From the NCBI GenBank assembly GCA_013813825.1, contig JACCRA010000085.1, positions 1 to 10,162 on the forward strand: 10,162 nucleotides of DNA. The letters are read 5' to 3'. Position 1 is the stretch's first letter. Each line of letters begins with the position of its first letter. Below are positions 1 through 6,790 of this stretch, piece by piece. The stretch comes from Pyrinomonadaceae bacterium. Lineage in GTDB: Bacteria; Acidobacteriota; Blastocatellia; Pyrinomonadales; Pyrinomonadaceae. Both the position numbers and the translations under genes were made by a program. The notes beneath the pieces are model-generated. The model did not search any database and had not been told where the DNA came from. It saw only the letters and a list, made by a program, of their open reading frames with translations.

Positions 1-1025
1 CCGCCATTGACGTTGACCTTTTCAGGATCGAGGCCGAGCGTCTTGATGACCGCGAGACTTTGCGCGGCGAAGGCTTCGTTGAGTTCGATCAAGTCGATCT
101 GTTCGAGAGTCAGCCCGGCGATCTTTAAGGCTTTCGGGATCGCCCCTACGGGACCAATACCCATCTCCTCCGGCGCGCAGCCGGCGGTGGCATAGGCGAC
201 GAAGCGCGCCAGCGGTCGCAGGCCGAGAGCGCGCGCCCGCTCGTCAGACATTATGACGGCCGCCGCCGCGCCGTCCGACATCTGCGAAGCGTTGCCCGCC
301 GTAATCGTTCCCTTGATGTGAAACGCCGGCTTCAGCTTCGCCAAACCTTCTTCCGACGTGTCGCGCCGCACGCCCTCGTCCTTGTCGAATTTCACTTCGC
401 GTTGTGTTTTGCGCCCGCGCTCGTCCAAATCTTCGAGCGTGACGGTGAGCGCCACGATCTCGTCGTCGAATTTGCCGGTTTCTTGCGCGGCGGCGGCGCG
501 TTGATGTGACTGCAAAGCGAAGGCATCTTGTTCCTCGCGCGAGACTTCATACTTGCGCGCCACATTTTCGGTCGCTAAACCCATGTTGAGATAAAAGTCC
601 GGGTAGTGTTCGACGAGGTACGGGTTCGGCCGGATGATGTGCCCACCCATCGGGATCAGAGACATCGTCTCCAAACCGCCCGCGACGATCACATCCGCGC
701 CGCCCGCGCGAATCCGATCCGCCGCGATGGCAATCGACTGCAAGCCCGACGAACAAAAACGATTGATCGTCATCGCGGAGGTTTCAACCGGTAGCCCCGC
801 CCGGATCGCCGCCGCCCGCGCGACGTTCATGCCCTGCTCGGCTTCCGGCATCGCGCAACCCATGATCACGTCTTCCACTTCGGCGGCCTCGACGCCCCCG
901 GCGCGCTTGAGCGCCTCTTGAATTACCGTCGCGCCCATCTCGTCCGGCCGCGTCGCCCTCAGCGTACCTTTGGGCGCTTTGCCGACGGCGGTGCGGACGG
1001 CGGAGACGATGACTGCATCTCTCAT
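1..1025 (-). CDS. fadA: Acetyl-CoA acyltransferase (thiolase), 3' end cut off by window edge
   Basis: This thiolase carries out the last step of beta-oxidation, cleaving 3-ketoacyl-CoA with CoA to give acetyl-CoA and a shortened acyl-CoA. It is probably cytosolic. The visible 341 codons start [16 protein letters not shown], a typical thiolase N-terminus. The acyl-accepting cysteine is Cys91 in [19 protein letters not shown] follows, and NEAFAAQ sits near residue 315. The reading frame stops at NVNGG, just before where the GHPxGxSG histidine and the C-terminal catalytic cysteine would lie, so these cannot be checked. About 50 residues are missing compared with the usual 390 or so. An AGGAAGGGGA ribosome-binding site (1031-1040) lies 5 nt before the ATG and fixes the start. 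It is the last visible gene of the minus-strand operon, 46 nt after the YbaK gene. Pairing with a FadN-type partner favours a FadA role in degradation, but a biosynthetic acetoacetyl-CoA thiolase cannot be excluded. Confidence 0.95.
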   Translation of the reverse strand, partial: MRDAVIVSAVRTAVGKAPKGTLRATRPDEMGATVIQEALKRAGGVEAAEVEDVIMGCAMPEAEQGMNVARAAAIRAGLPVETSAMTINRFCSSGLQSIAIAADRIRAGGADVIVAGGLETMSLIPMGGHIIRPNPYLVEHYPDFYLNMGLATENVARKYEVSREEQDAFALQSHQRAAAAQETGKFDDEIVALTVTLEDLDERGRKTQREVKFDKDEGVRRDTSEEGLAKLKPAFHIKGTITAGNASQMSDGAAAAVIMSDERARALGLRPLARFVAYATAGCAPEEMGIGPVGAIPKALKIAGLTLEQIDLIELNEAFAAQSLAVIKTLGLDPEKVNVNG

Positions 1026-1030
1026 GTTAT

Positions 1031-1040
1031 TCCCCTTCCT
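1031..1040 (-). promoter_or_regulatory. Ribosome-binding site of the thiolase gene
   Basis: AGGAAGGGGA on the minus strand with a 5-nt spacer to the ATG at 1025. It is the strongest Shine-Dalgarno match in the window. Confidence 0.75.
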
Positions 1041-1071
1041 GAATCTGATCGCGGATCAATCATTGTTTCGC

Positions 1072-1551
1072 TCATTCCGCAATTGCAACTTCAACTTCTT
1101 CAATTGGCAGCGCCTCGCGTAATGACTGTGGAGCGATTTCGACGAGGAAACCTCGCTTGCCACCGTTGATGTAAATCTTCGGCAAATCAAAAATAGTGCG
1201 CTCGACGTAAACCGGCAACTTGGCGCGCGTGCCGAAAGGACTGGTCCCGCCGACGAGATAACCCGTGTGCTTTTGCGCTATCGCCGGCTCGCATGGCAGC
1301 ACAGTCTTGACGCCGAGATGCCGCGCCAAATTCTTCGTTGAGACTTCGTAATCGCCGTGCATCAGCACAATCAGAGGACAGCGCGCGTCCGTCTCCATCA
1401 CCAGCGTCTTGATGACCGCATGTTCGTCCACGCCCAATGCCACCGCCGAGTGACGCGTGCCGCCGCGCTCTTCGTAATCATAAAGGCGCGGCTCGAAACT
1501 GATCTTATTCTCACGCAGCAGCCTGACTGCCGGGGTCACCGGGTAGCTCAT
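1072..1551 (-). CDS. ybaK: Cys-tRNA(Pro)/Cys-tRNA(Cys) deacylase, YbaK/EbsC family
   Basis: YbaK-family proteins hydrolyse mischarged aminoacyl-tRNA in trans, chiefly Cys-tRNA(Pro) made by prolyl-tRNA synthetase. The 159-residue product matches the usual length of about 160. Its N-terminus MSYPVTPAVRLLRENKISF closely resembles the E. coli YbaK opening (TPAVKLLEKNKISF). The expected catalytic lysine is Lys48 in VIKTLV, and GGTSPFGTRAKLPVY contains the family's GG-S-P-G motif. An upstream in-frame start at 1599 is open, but the ATG at 1551 is preferred because it overlaps the stop of the preceding SRPBCC gene as ATGA and gives the family length. A GGTGA lies 10 nt upstream. It sits inside an apparent beta-oxidation operon. 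No link between tRNA editing and fatty-acid degradation is evident, so co-transcription may be incidental or the substrate may differ. Confidence 0.9.
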   Translation of the reverse strand: MSYPVTPAVRLLRENKISFEPRLYDYEERGGTRHSAVALGVDEHAVIKTLVMETDARCPLIVLMHGDYEVSTKNLARHLGVKTVLPCEPAIAQKHTGYLVGGTSPFGTRAKLPVYVERTIFDLPKIYINGGKRGFLVEIAPQSLREALPIEEVEVAIAE

Positions 1552-2039
1552 CGCAAATAGTTCACCGCCCAACGCAACACGCGCACCGGCCGCGACCAAT
1601 TCCGCCGTCCACCCGTCGTCGTCTGACCTAATGCCGCCGCGCGATCAAGCGCGTCTTCGATCAGCGCGTCGTGCAGCCAACGGAACGCCAGCGGCCACGA
1701 CACCCGCGCCAAGCCCTCCACGCGCATTTCCAAGACGTGTCGCAGCCTCGACGCGCCGGGCGCGACTTCCGCCAAGTCCAACTCGTGCGTCCCGACGAAC
1801 CCGCGCGGCGCGATGAAACGAAAGCGGACGCTACGGCCCGGCTCATACGCTTCAACGACATACCGGATCGGCCCGTGCCCACCCTTCGCGCCGACGCCCA
1901 GTGGCCGATCAAGTTTCATCGCCGGCCATCGTTCACGCGGCCACAGCAGGTCGTCCCGCGAAGCCAATTTGTCAATTAACTCACCAGCCGCCGCAAACGG
2001 CGACTGAAGAACGCGCTCGTGAACATTTTTCACCACCAT
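1548..2039 (-). CDS. SRPBCC-superfamily (START/Bet v 1-like) small protein
   Basis: Predicted product of 163 residues with the look of an SRPBCC ligand-binding fold: an N-terminal strand (VVKNVHERVLQ), a short helical section, then alternating strands such as IRYVVEAYEPGRSVRFRF and SRLRHVLEMRV, and a long C-terminal helix (FRWLHDALIEDALDRAAAL). Family members bind hydrophobic ligands or act as cyclases and polyketide or lipid-modifying proteins; the ligand here is unknown. The reading frame is open upstream to 2123, but the ATG at 2039 is chosen because it lies 1 nt after the stop of the DUF4442 gene and starts the recognisable fold. Its TGA overlaps the YbaK start (ATGA), which suggests translational coupling. 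Its position between a thioesterase and a thiolase would fit a lipid or acyl ligand, but this is inference. Confidence 0.75.
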   Translation of the reverse strand: MVVKNVHERVLQSPFAAAGELIDKLASRDDLLWPRERWPAMKLDRPLGVGAKGGHGPIRYVVEAYEPGRSVRFRFIAPRGFVGTHELDLAEVAPGASRLRHVLEMRVEGLARVSWPLAFRWLHDALIEDALDRAAALGQTTTGGRRNWSRPVRVLRWAVNYLR

Positions 2040-2040
2040 C

Positions 2041-2514
2041 TCAGGCCTCGCCCACGCGCCCTTCGCGGCGGGCAATGTATATCGTCTTTTCCACCCTCGC
2101 GTGAACTTTCCCCGCCTCGTCAATTAACTCGACCTGATAAATACTTTCCAGCGACTTCCTGTCGATCAGCTCTGTCTTGATGCGCCCCACCTCGTCTGTC
2201 GTCAGCAAAAATTTAGCATAGAGAGTTTCGCGGCCCGGATGCTTGAATCTGATCGTCGCGGCCTTATCCCAGACGACGTAATCCCGGCCCAGTATCTCGA
2301 TCAACATCACCATGTAAACCGGATCGACTGCGGCGTACATGCTCCCGCCGAAAATGGTCCCGACGTAATTCCGCGTCCGCCACGTCAGCGGAAGTTTAAC
2401 GTGTATCTCGTGGAAGTCGCCCGCGATATAGGTGACGCGCGCGCCCGTTCCGACGTAAGCCGGAAACAAATTTAACTTCCAGCGTAGCAATCTCGTCCGG
2501 CGCGATTCCGGCAT
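2041..2514 (-). CDS. DUF4442 hotdog-fold protein, probable acyl-CoA thioesterase
   Basis: The 157-residue product looks like the DUF4442 group of hotdog-fold proteins, related to PaaI/YiiD thioesterases that hydrolyse acyl-CoA esters. Visible family features include RWKLNLFPAYVGTGARVTYI near the N-terminus, the central NYVGTIFGGSMYAAVDPVYMVMLIEILG, which supplies the hotdog helix, and VWDKAATIRFKHPGRETLYAKF. The C-terminus (KVHARVEKTIYIARR) is typical. The frame is open upstream to 2697 inside the preceding gene, but the ATG at 2514 is preferred because everything before it is repeat sequence or shadow of the FadN gene. No Shine-Dalgarno sequence is visible; the ATG follows directly on a heptamer-repeat hairpin. 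Within the operon it could release free CoA or remove acyl-CoAs that stall beta-oxidation. Enzyme activity is inferred from the fold only. Confidence 0.85.
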   Translation of the reverse strand: MPESRRTRLLRWKLNLFPAYVGTGARVTYIAGDFHEIHVKLPLTWRTRNYVGTIFGGSMYAAVDPVYMVMLIEILGRDYVVWDKAATIRFKHPGRETLYAKFLLTTDEVGRIKTELIDRKSLESIYQVELIDEAGKVHARVEKTIYIARREGRVGEA

Positions 2515-2600
2515 ACGACTCAAAGTTTTGAGTTCCAGATTTCGAGTTTCGAGTCGCAGGCAGTTTATGCTGAACGCGAAACTCGGAGCCAGAAACTCGA
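2515..2600 (-). repeat. Heptamer-repeat inverted element A, between the FadN-like and DUF4442 genes
   Basis: Read on the minus strand, the 5' arm (2599-2575) contains two CGAGTTT heptamers separated by one diverged unit. The 3' arm (2556-2515) contains units such as CGACTCG, AAACTCG, AAATCTG, GAACTCA and AAACTTT, in 7-nt phase. The inner stem is a perfect 9 bp (2543-2551 with 2577-2585) around a 25-nt loop, and imperfect pairing continues outward to about 2528/2600. The 3' arm ends next to the ATG of the DUF4442 gene. It could act as an attenuator, an RNA-processing or stability element, or a start-site structure; no T-tract marks it as a simple terminator. Confidence 0.75.
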
Positions 2601-2602
2601 GA

Positions 2603-5014
2603 CTAATTCCTGAGCGGCTTGCCGGTCTTGAGCATGTGCGCGATCCGCTCCTGCGTCTGGCGGTGGCCGCACAAACTGAGGAAGGCTTCGCGCTCAAGAT
2701 CGAGCAGGTATTGTTCGGAGACGAGCGTCGGGTGATTGAGATCGCCGCCCGTCAGGATGCGCGCGAGCTTTTCGCCGATTAGCGCGTCGTGTTCGGAGAT
2801 GAACCCGCCGCGCTTCATTTGGTGAATGCCGAGTTTGAGCGTCGCGAGCGATGAATTGCCGAGAGCCGGAATGTCGGTGCGCTGCTGTGGCGCGACGTAG
2901 CCGCGCTTGGCAAGCGCGAGCACTTCCTGCTTGGCGTCGGCGATCAGTCGATCCTGATTCATCGAGACGGAATCCTCGTCGCGCAGGAAGCCATAAGAGC
3001 GTGCCTCCGCCGCCGAAGTCGCGACTTTGGCTAAGGCAATCGTCTCGAACGTGCGTTTGATGAAAGGGAACGGATCGGCGTCGTCCGCGCCTTTCCGTGC
3101 CGCATCCATCGCGCGCACGAGCATCTCCTTCGTGCCGCCGCCGGCCGGAATCAAACCGACGCCGACTTCGACGAGGCCGATGTAAGTCTCGGCTGAAGCG
3201 CGCACGCGATCCGCGTGCAGCGTCATCTCGCAGCCGCCGCCGAAGGCCATCCCGAACGGCGCGACGACGACCGGCTTCGGCGAATACCGGAGGCTCATCG
3301 TCGCGTTTTGAAACGCGCGAATCGCGAGGTCGAGGTCTTCCCAGTTCTCCTCTTGCGCTTCCAAAAGCATCAGCATCAGATTCGCGCCGACCGAGAACTG
3401 CGGGGCCTGATTGCCGACGACGAGGCCGAGAAAGTTCTTCTCGACTTCGACGAGCGACTGCTTGATCATTTGAATCGTGTCGGCCCCGATGGCGTTCATC
3501 TTCGAGTGAAGTTCGAGACACGCCACGCCATCGCCCAGATCAATCAGAGACGCGCCCGCGTTTTTCTTGACGACGCCGGTGCGCTCCTTCAAAGACTTCA
3601 ACACGATGACGCCCGCCGGTTCGTTGATTGGCTGATACGCGCCCGCCGCGAAATCGAAAAAGAAGCGTTGGCCGTTTTCGTTTTTATAAAACTGCCGCGC
3701 GTCCGCGTCCAGCATTCGCTGGACGTTCTCAGGAATGGCGTGGCCTTCCTCCTTCATCCGCGTGACGGACTTTTCGACGCCGATGGCGTCCCACGTCTCG
3801 AAGATGCCGAGTTGCCAACTGAACCCCCAGCGCAAAGCGCGGTCAACCTCGACGACGTTGTTCGCAATCTCCGGGATGCGATTCGCTGCGTAGCGCATTG
3901 TCCGCGACATCGTCTTCCACAAAAACTGTCCGACGCGATCCTTGCCCCACACCAGCGCCTTGATGCGCGCCGGCAAGTCCTCAATGTTCTTCGCCGCGTC
4001 GAGCGCCGGGAGCTTTAATTTCTGCGCCGGGCGGTATTCGAGCGAGGCGTGGTCAAGCGTCCAGATTTCCTGCTTTTCGCCCTCACCTTTCTGTTTGCGA
4101 TAGAAGCCGCCTTTGGTCTTGTTGCCCAAGAGTTTCCGTTCGACCATTTGTTGCAGAAAGTCCGGCGTGACGTAGGCGGCGCGATCCTCGTCGTCGGGAA
4201 CGGCTTCGTGGAGATTCTTCGCGACGTGCAGAAACACATCAAGGCCAACGATGTCGAACGTGCGGAAAGTGGCCGACTTCGGGCGGCCTACGGCCTGCCC
4301 CGTCATCTTGTCCACTTCCTCAATCGAATAACCGTCTTCGAGCATCGTGTGAATCGAGACGAGCGCGCCGTAAGTGCCGATGCGGTTGGCGATGAAGTTC
4401 GGACGATCCTTCGCGATCACGACGCCCTTGCCGAGTCGCTCGTCGAGAAAGCCGAACATCGCGCAACTGACTTCCGGCTTCGTCCATTCGGTCGGGATCA
4501 ACTCGACGAGGTGCAGGTAACGCGGCGGGTTGAAGAAGTGAATTCCGAGAAAGTGCTGGCGGAAATCTTCCGTGCGGTCGGCGGCAAGTTGACGAATGGG
4601 AATGCCGCTCGTATTCGACGCGACGACGGAACCGGGCCGCCGGTGTTTCTCAACCTGTTCGTAGAGCCGCCGCTTGATCTCCAAGTTTTCGACGACCGCC
4701 TCGATAATCAGATCGCAGTCTTTCAACTTCGCGAGATCGTCCGCGAAGTTGCCGACGGAGATGAGTCCCGCCTTGTCCGGCGCGAAGAAGGCCGCCGGCT
4801 TCGACTTTTTCGCCGCCTCATAGCCGCCCCGCGCGATACGGTTTCGCACCGCCTTTGTCTCAAGCGTCAATTTTTTTGCCTGCTCATCCGCCGTCAACTC
4901 GTCGGGCACAATGTCGAGCAACAGCGTGGGGATGCCGGCGTTTGCCAAATGCGCCGCGATCTGCGCGCCCATCGTCCCCGCGCCTAGCACCGCCGCCTTT
5001 TCGATTCGCAACAT
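2603..5014 (-). CDS. fadN: 3-hydroxyacyl-CoA dehydrogenase / enoyl-CoA hydratase, FadN type
   Basis: This bifunctional beta-oxidation enzyme hydrates enoyl-CoA and oxidises 3-hydroxyacyl-CoA with NAD+. The 803-residue product has the dehydrogenase half first, unlike E. coli FadB, which has the hydratase first; this is the order in Bacillus FadN. Residues 7-16 carry the GxGxxG NAD-binding motif (VLGAGTMG). The dehydrogenase catalytic pair is His159 in GIHFFNP and Glu171 in VELIP, with SNTSG at 133-137. A second dehydrogenase C-terminal-like domain follows to about 460. The crotonase domain starts near 485, with FSVGANL (540-546), GGGCE with Glu596, and GLVEVGVGLIP with Glu616, so both hydratase glutamates are present. 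The ATG at 5014 is preferred over an in-frame start at 5059 because the NAD domain begins at once and 5059 would lie upstream of the expected transcription start. It heads the operon that ends in the thiolase. Confidence 0.95.
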   Translation of the reverse strand: MLRIEKAAVLGAGTMGAQIAAHLANAGIPTLLLDIVPDELTADEQAKKLTLETKAVRNRIARGGYEAAKKSKPAAFFAPDKAGLISVGNFADDLAKLKDCDLIIEAVVENLEIKRRLYEQVEKHRRPGSVVASNTSGIPIRQLAADRTEDFRQHFLGIHFFNPPRYLHLVELIPTEWTKPEVSCAMFGFLDERLGKGVVIAKDRPNFIANRIGTYGALVSIHTMLEDGYSIEEVDKMTGQAVGRPKSATFRTFDIVGLDVFLHVAKNLHEAVPDDEDRAAYVTPDFLQQMVERKLLGNKTKGGFYRKQKGEGEKQEIWTLDHASLEYRPAQKLKLPALDAAKNIEDLPARIKALVWGKDRVGQFLWKTMSRTMRYAANRIPEIANNVVEVDRALRWGFSWQLGIFETWDAIGVEKSVTRMKEEGHAIPENVQRMLDADARQFYKNENGQRFFFDFAAGAYQPINEPAGVIVLKSLKERTGVVKKNAGASLIDLGDGVACLELHSKMNAIGADTIQMIKQSLVEVEKNFLGLVVGNQAPQFSVGANLMLMLLEAQEENWEDLDLAIRAFQNATMSLRYSPKPVVVAPFGMAFGGGCEMTLHADRVRASAETYIGLVEVGVGLIPAGGGTKEMLVRAMDAARKGADDADPFPFIKRTFETIALAKVATSAAEARSYGFLRDEDSVSMNQDRLIADAKQEVLALAKRGYVAPQQRTDIPALGNSSLATLKLGIHQMKRGGFISEHDALIGEKLARILTGGDLNHPTLVSEQYLLDLEREAFLSLCGHRQTQERIAHMLKTGKPLRN

Positions 5015-5019
5015 AAGAC

Positions 5020-5032
5020 AGAGGAAACCTCT
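5020..5032 (-). promoter_or_regulatory. Small hairpin in the fadN leader, containing a possible ribosome-binding site
   Basis: On the minus strand AGAGG, TTT, CCTCT form a 5-bp stem with a 3-nt loop. The only Shine-Dalgarno-like sequence of the fadN gene (AGAGG) is the 5' arm of this stem and lies 13 nt from the ATG, which is long. Pairing could mask it. The stem is short, so it may have no function. Confidence 0.3.
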
Positions 5033-5061
5033 CAGGAAGATTCGACCACGAAGTGTCAACC

Positions 5062-5090
5062 ATCATACTGAATGAGCACTCATTCAGCAA
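5062..5090 (-). promoter_or_regulatory. Sigma70-like promoter of the beta-oxidation operon
   Basis: On the minus strand a TTGCTG -35 box (5090-5085) is separated by exactly 17 nt from a TATGAT -10 box (5067-5062), which matches 5 of 6 consensus bases. Transcription would start near 5055, leaving a leader of about 40 nt before the fadN ATG at 5014. The spacer is filled by the palindromic operator, so a bound repressor would block RNA polymerase. Confidence 0.65.
5068..5087. promoter_or_regulatory. FadR-type (TetR family) palindromic operator
   Basis: CTGAATGAGCACTCATTCAG is a perfect inverted repeat with 9-bp arms and a 2-bp centre. Its core, TGAATGA-N4-TCATTCA, has the half-sites and spacing of the operator known for the Bacillus TetR-family fatty-acid regulator FadR, which is released by long-chain acyl-CoA. 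It lies exactly in the spacer of the promoter in front of the fadN-like gene, the expected place for such a repressor site. The regulator gene is not in this window, so the identity of the bound protein is inferred. Confidence 0.75.
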
Positions 5091-5109
5091 GACTAAAGTT
5101 AGAATTTTA

Positions 5110-5129
5110 ATGGTCGCCGTTACGACCAT
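5110..5129 (-). terminator. Probable weak intrinsic terminator after the FAD/NAD oxidoreductase gene
   Basis: ATGGTCG and CGACCAT form a perfect 7-bp stem with a 6-nt loop, extendable by a G-U pair. On the minus strand it is followed by TTAAAATTCT, an AT-rich but imperfect T-tract. It lies 28 nt after the stop of the oxidoreductase gene (5158) and just upstream of the operon promoter, a sensible place to separate the two transcription units. Confidence 0.45.
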
Positions 5130-5157
5130 CGCTCTCATCCCTTCTATCGGCCACTGG

Positions 5158-5856
5158 CTAATAATTAGTCAGAATTCTTTCCGGCTCTAAGCCCATCTCG
5201 TGGAGGCGGTCACGGGTGTGTTCGATCATTTCGCGCGAGCCGCAAACGAAAGCGACCGGGTCGGAAAGCGAAGGCATTACGTTATCGAGTAGCGATTGGA
5301 CGTAGCCGGTGGAACCGGCCCATTCGGAGCCGTCGGGCTTCGAGATGACCTGACGCAGTTCGACGCCAGCGGCGTGCCACGATGCGGTTTCGTCGCGGTA
5401 ACAGAAATCTTCTGGAGTGCGCGCGCCGTAGAGCACGAAAATTTGGCCGAAGTCGTCAGGGTGGCCGAGGGCGTGGCGTAGAGCGGAGCGGAGCGGCGCA
5501 ACGCCGGTGCCCATCGCGATGAAGACGAGGTCGCGCCCCCGTTGTGCGTCAATGGCGAAGCCGTGGCCGACGATTTCGATTAACTCGATCTCGTCGTCCT
5601 TCTTTAGATCGTAGAACGTCGGCCGGTCGGCGGCGTGGTGCGAGCGCTTCACGAGGAATTCCAGATCGAGGTCTTCGGGCGCGCTGGCGAACGCGAAGTA
5701 AGACGGCCGTCCTTTATCCACGCGCAGCACTGCCACCTGACCGGGCGCGTAGGGCAGCCGGGCGCCGCCCGTGGGCCGCATGTCGAACGAGCGAATATCG
5801 CGCCCTTGCTGGCGCACGCGCGTGATGGAGAGTTTTCGACTTGCCATCTGAGTCAT
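5158..5856 (-). CDS. FAD/NAD(P)H-binding oxidoreductase, ferredoxin-NADP reductase-like fold
   Basis: The 232-residue product has the two-domain ferredoxin-reductase layout. Residues 1 to about 100 form the FAD-binding barrel, with RPSYFAFAS at 50-58 in the place of the RxYS flavin motif. Residues 110-232 form the NAD(P)-binding domain, with MGTGVAPLRS (115-124), YGARTPEDFCYRDE (143-156), CGSREM (205-210) and an aromatic C-terminal residue, Tyr232. No cluster of cysteines for an iron-sulphur centre is present, so it would need a separate electron partner. It probably passes electrons between NAD(P)H and a ferredoxin, flavoprotein or oxygenase. The start at 5856 (MTQMASRK) or 5847 (MASRK) cannot be decided; neither has a clear ribosome-binding site. 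It lies upstream of the beta-oxidation operon on the same strand but is separated from it by a hairpin and a new promoter. Confidence 0.85.
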   Translation of the reverse strand: MTQMASRKLSITRVRQQGRDIRSFDMRPTGGARLPYAPGQVAVLRVDKGRPSYFAFASAPEDLDLEFLVKRSHHAADRPTFYDLKKDDEIELIEIVGHGFAIDAQRGRDLVFIAMGTGVAPLRSALRHALGHPDDFGQIFVLYGARTPEDFCYRDETASWHAAGVELRQVISKPDGSEWAGSTGYVQSLLDNVMPSLSDPVAFVCGSREMIEHTRDRLHEMGLEPERILTNY

Positions 5857-6247
5857 GGAAGGGAGCTTGCGTAATCGTTTATCGGGGAGCGGCGCAGTTT
5901 AGCAAGCGGGGCAGGTGAAGGCAAAAAGGAGCGGAGCGCGGTTCAATCAAACCTGCCGGGACAGTGGCACCACGACAAACTGCTCCACCAGCACAATCGC
6001 GGACGGCTCCCCGGCGACTGACAGCTTTTCCGAAGCTGTGATAAAACAAACGCAGGCAGTATTGACGAAGAGAGCAGGCAGGCAAGGACGGGGCCACCGG
6101 CGCGCTATCGCCGCTGCTTCTTCCGCGAGTTGGCGAGGGCGAGGCAAAACGGCGGCGGCGCGGCGTGCGTGCGGTCGGTGGAATCCACTCGTTACGAAAA
6201 TCAATGCTCGAGGTGGCGCGCGGCGCGTCGCGGAAAGGAATGTGTAA
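5857..6247. other. Divergent intergenic region without a convincing gene
   Basis: This 391-bp gap separates the divergent oxidoreductase and DoxX genes and must contain their promoters, but I see no good -35/-10 pair. Reading frames cross it on both strands, yet their predicted products are rich in Arg, Ala and Cys and look like GC-rich noise. Visible structures are a 7-bp hairpin (6021-6039) and a short GTGG/CCAC inverted repeat near 5964. The segment from about 5940 to 6060 is less GC-biased than its surroundings and could hold a leader or small RNA; nothing recognisable was found. Confidence 0.5.
6021..6039. other. Perfect 7-bp hairpin in the divergent region
   Basis: ACAGCTT, a 5-nt loop TTCCG, and AAGCTGT form a perfect stem. 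No T-tract follows on either strand, so it is not an obvious terminator. Its function is unknown. Confidence 0.35.
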
Positions 6248-6691
6248 ATGTTTCGAAGACTGCTGGAGACAGCGCCGGTCTGGTTTCCACTGCCAGTGCG
6301 GCTGACGCTCGGCCTCATCTTTATCGCTCATGGGGCGCAGAAAGTGTTCGGCGTGTGGGGTGGGCCGGGGCTGGCGAAGTTTGCGGCTGCCGGCGCGCCG
6401 ATGGGCTTGCGCCCGGCGTGGCTGTGGATGGGCGCGGCGGCATTGGCCGAGCTTATCGGCGGCGTGATGGTGCTGGCCGGGCTGCTCACGCGCGTCGGTG
6501 CGTTTCTGCTCGCCAGCGTCATGCTCGTCGCAATGGTCGGCGTTCACTGGAGCGGCGGCTTCTTTCTACCAAAGGGCATCGAGTACACGGTCGCGTTGCT
6601 CGGCATGGCGCTGGCGCTGATGATTTCCGGCGGCGGCCAAGTCTCAGCCGACGCCTCGCTGCAAAATCCAAGTTTCGCCCGCAGACGGTAA
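6248..6691 (+). CDS. DoxX-family membrane protein
   Basis: The 147-residue product matches the DoxX family of small four-helix inner-membrane proteins. RLTLGLIFIAHGAQKVFG at about residues 18-35 is the typical first-helix signature, and hydrophobic segments follow around 55-78, 84-105 and 113-130. A GG-F motif (SGGFFLPKGIEYTVALLG) precedes the last helix. DoxX proteins are named for a subunit of an archaeal thiosulfate:quinone oxidoreductase; most bacterial members have no proven role, though some are linked to redox stress. The start is supported by GGAAAGGA ending 8 nt before the ATG. Its stop is only a few bases before repeat element B, which separates it from the MFS gene. It could be co-transcribed with the downstream membrane genes. 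Confidence 0.9.
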   Translation: MFRRLLETAPVWFPLPVRLTLGLIFIAHGAQKVFGVWGGPGLAKFAAAGAPMGLRPAWLWMGAAALAELIGGVMVLAGLLTRVGAFLLASVMLVAMVGVHWSGGFFLPKGIEYTVALLGMALALMISGGGQVSADASLQNPSFARRR

Positions 6692-6693
6692 AT

Positions 6694-6790
6694 TTGAGTA
6701 TTGAGTGATGAGTGATGAATACTGAGCTAAGAGCAAATGGCTTTTCACTCAGTCCTCAGTACTCATCACTTTTAATCTCAGCACTCTGTT
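6694..6790 (+). repeat. Heptamer-repeat inverted element B, between the DoxX and MFS genes
   Basis: The 5' arm is a run of 7-nt units of the form NTGAGTN: TTGAGTA, TTGAGTG, ATGAGTG, ATGAATA, CTGAGCT (6694-6728). The 3' arm has the complementary form NACTCAN: CACTCAG, TCCTCAG, TACTCAT, CACTTTT (6746-6773), followed by diverged copies up to the MFS start codon. The best stem pairs 6711-6726 with 6755-6770, 15 of 16 positions, around a 28-nt loop. The element fills the whole 99-nt gap. No T-tract terminator or Shine-Dalgarno sequence is seen. Confidence 0.8.

Noticed and set aside
1047..1059. TGATC-GCG-GATCA palindrome between the YbaK and thiolase genes
   Set aside because: A 5-bp stem with no T-tract in a 46-nt gap; it is easily expected by chance.
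3215..4018. 267-codon plus-strand reading frame
   Set aside because: It is antisense to the same FadN-type gene and its Arg-rich composition is typical of shadow frames.
4049..4987. 312-codon plus-strand reading frame
   Set aside because: It lies fully antisense to the well-supported FadN-type gene; it has no family features and arises from GC-rich codon structure.
5054..5059. Perfect TTGACA -35 box on the minus strand
   Set aside because: No -10-like sequence lies 16-18 nt downstream; the TTGCTG/TATGAT pair a little upstream is much better.
5015..5059. N-terminal extension of the FadN-like protein from 5059
   Set aside because: The start would lie at or upstream of the predicted transcription start, and the extension is not part of the dehydrogenase fold.
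5915..6247. 110-codon plus-strand frame ending directly at the DoxX start codon
   Set aside because: The TAA/ATG junction is suggestive, but the product is low-complexity Arg/Ala-rich in its second half and has no ribosome-binding site or family likeness.
5879..6547. 222-codon minus-strand reading frame across the divergent region and the DoxX gene
   Set aside because: It overlaps most of the DoxX gene in antisense, has an Arg/His/Pro-rich noisy product and no start signal.
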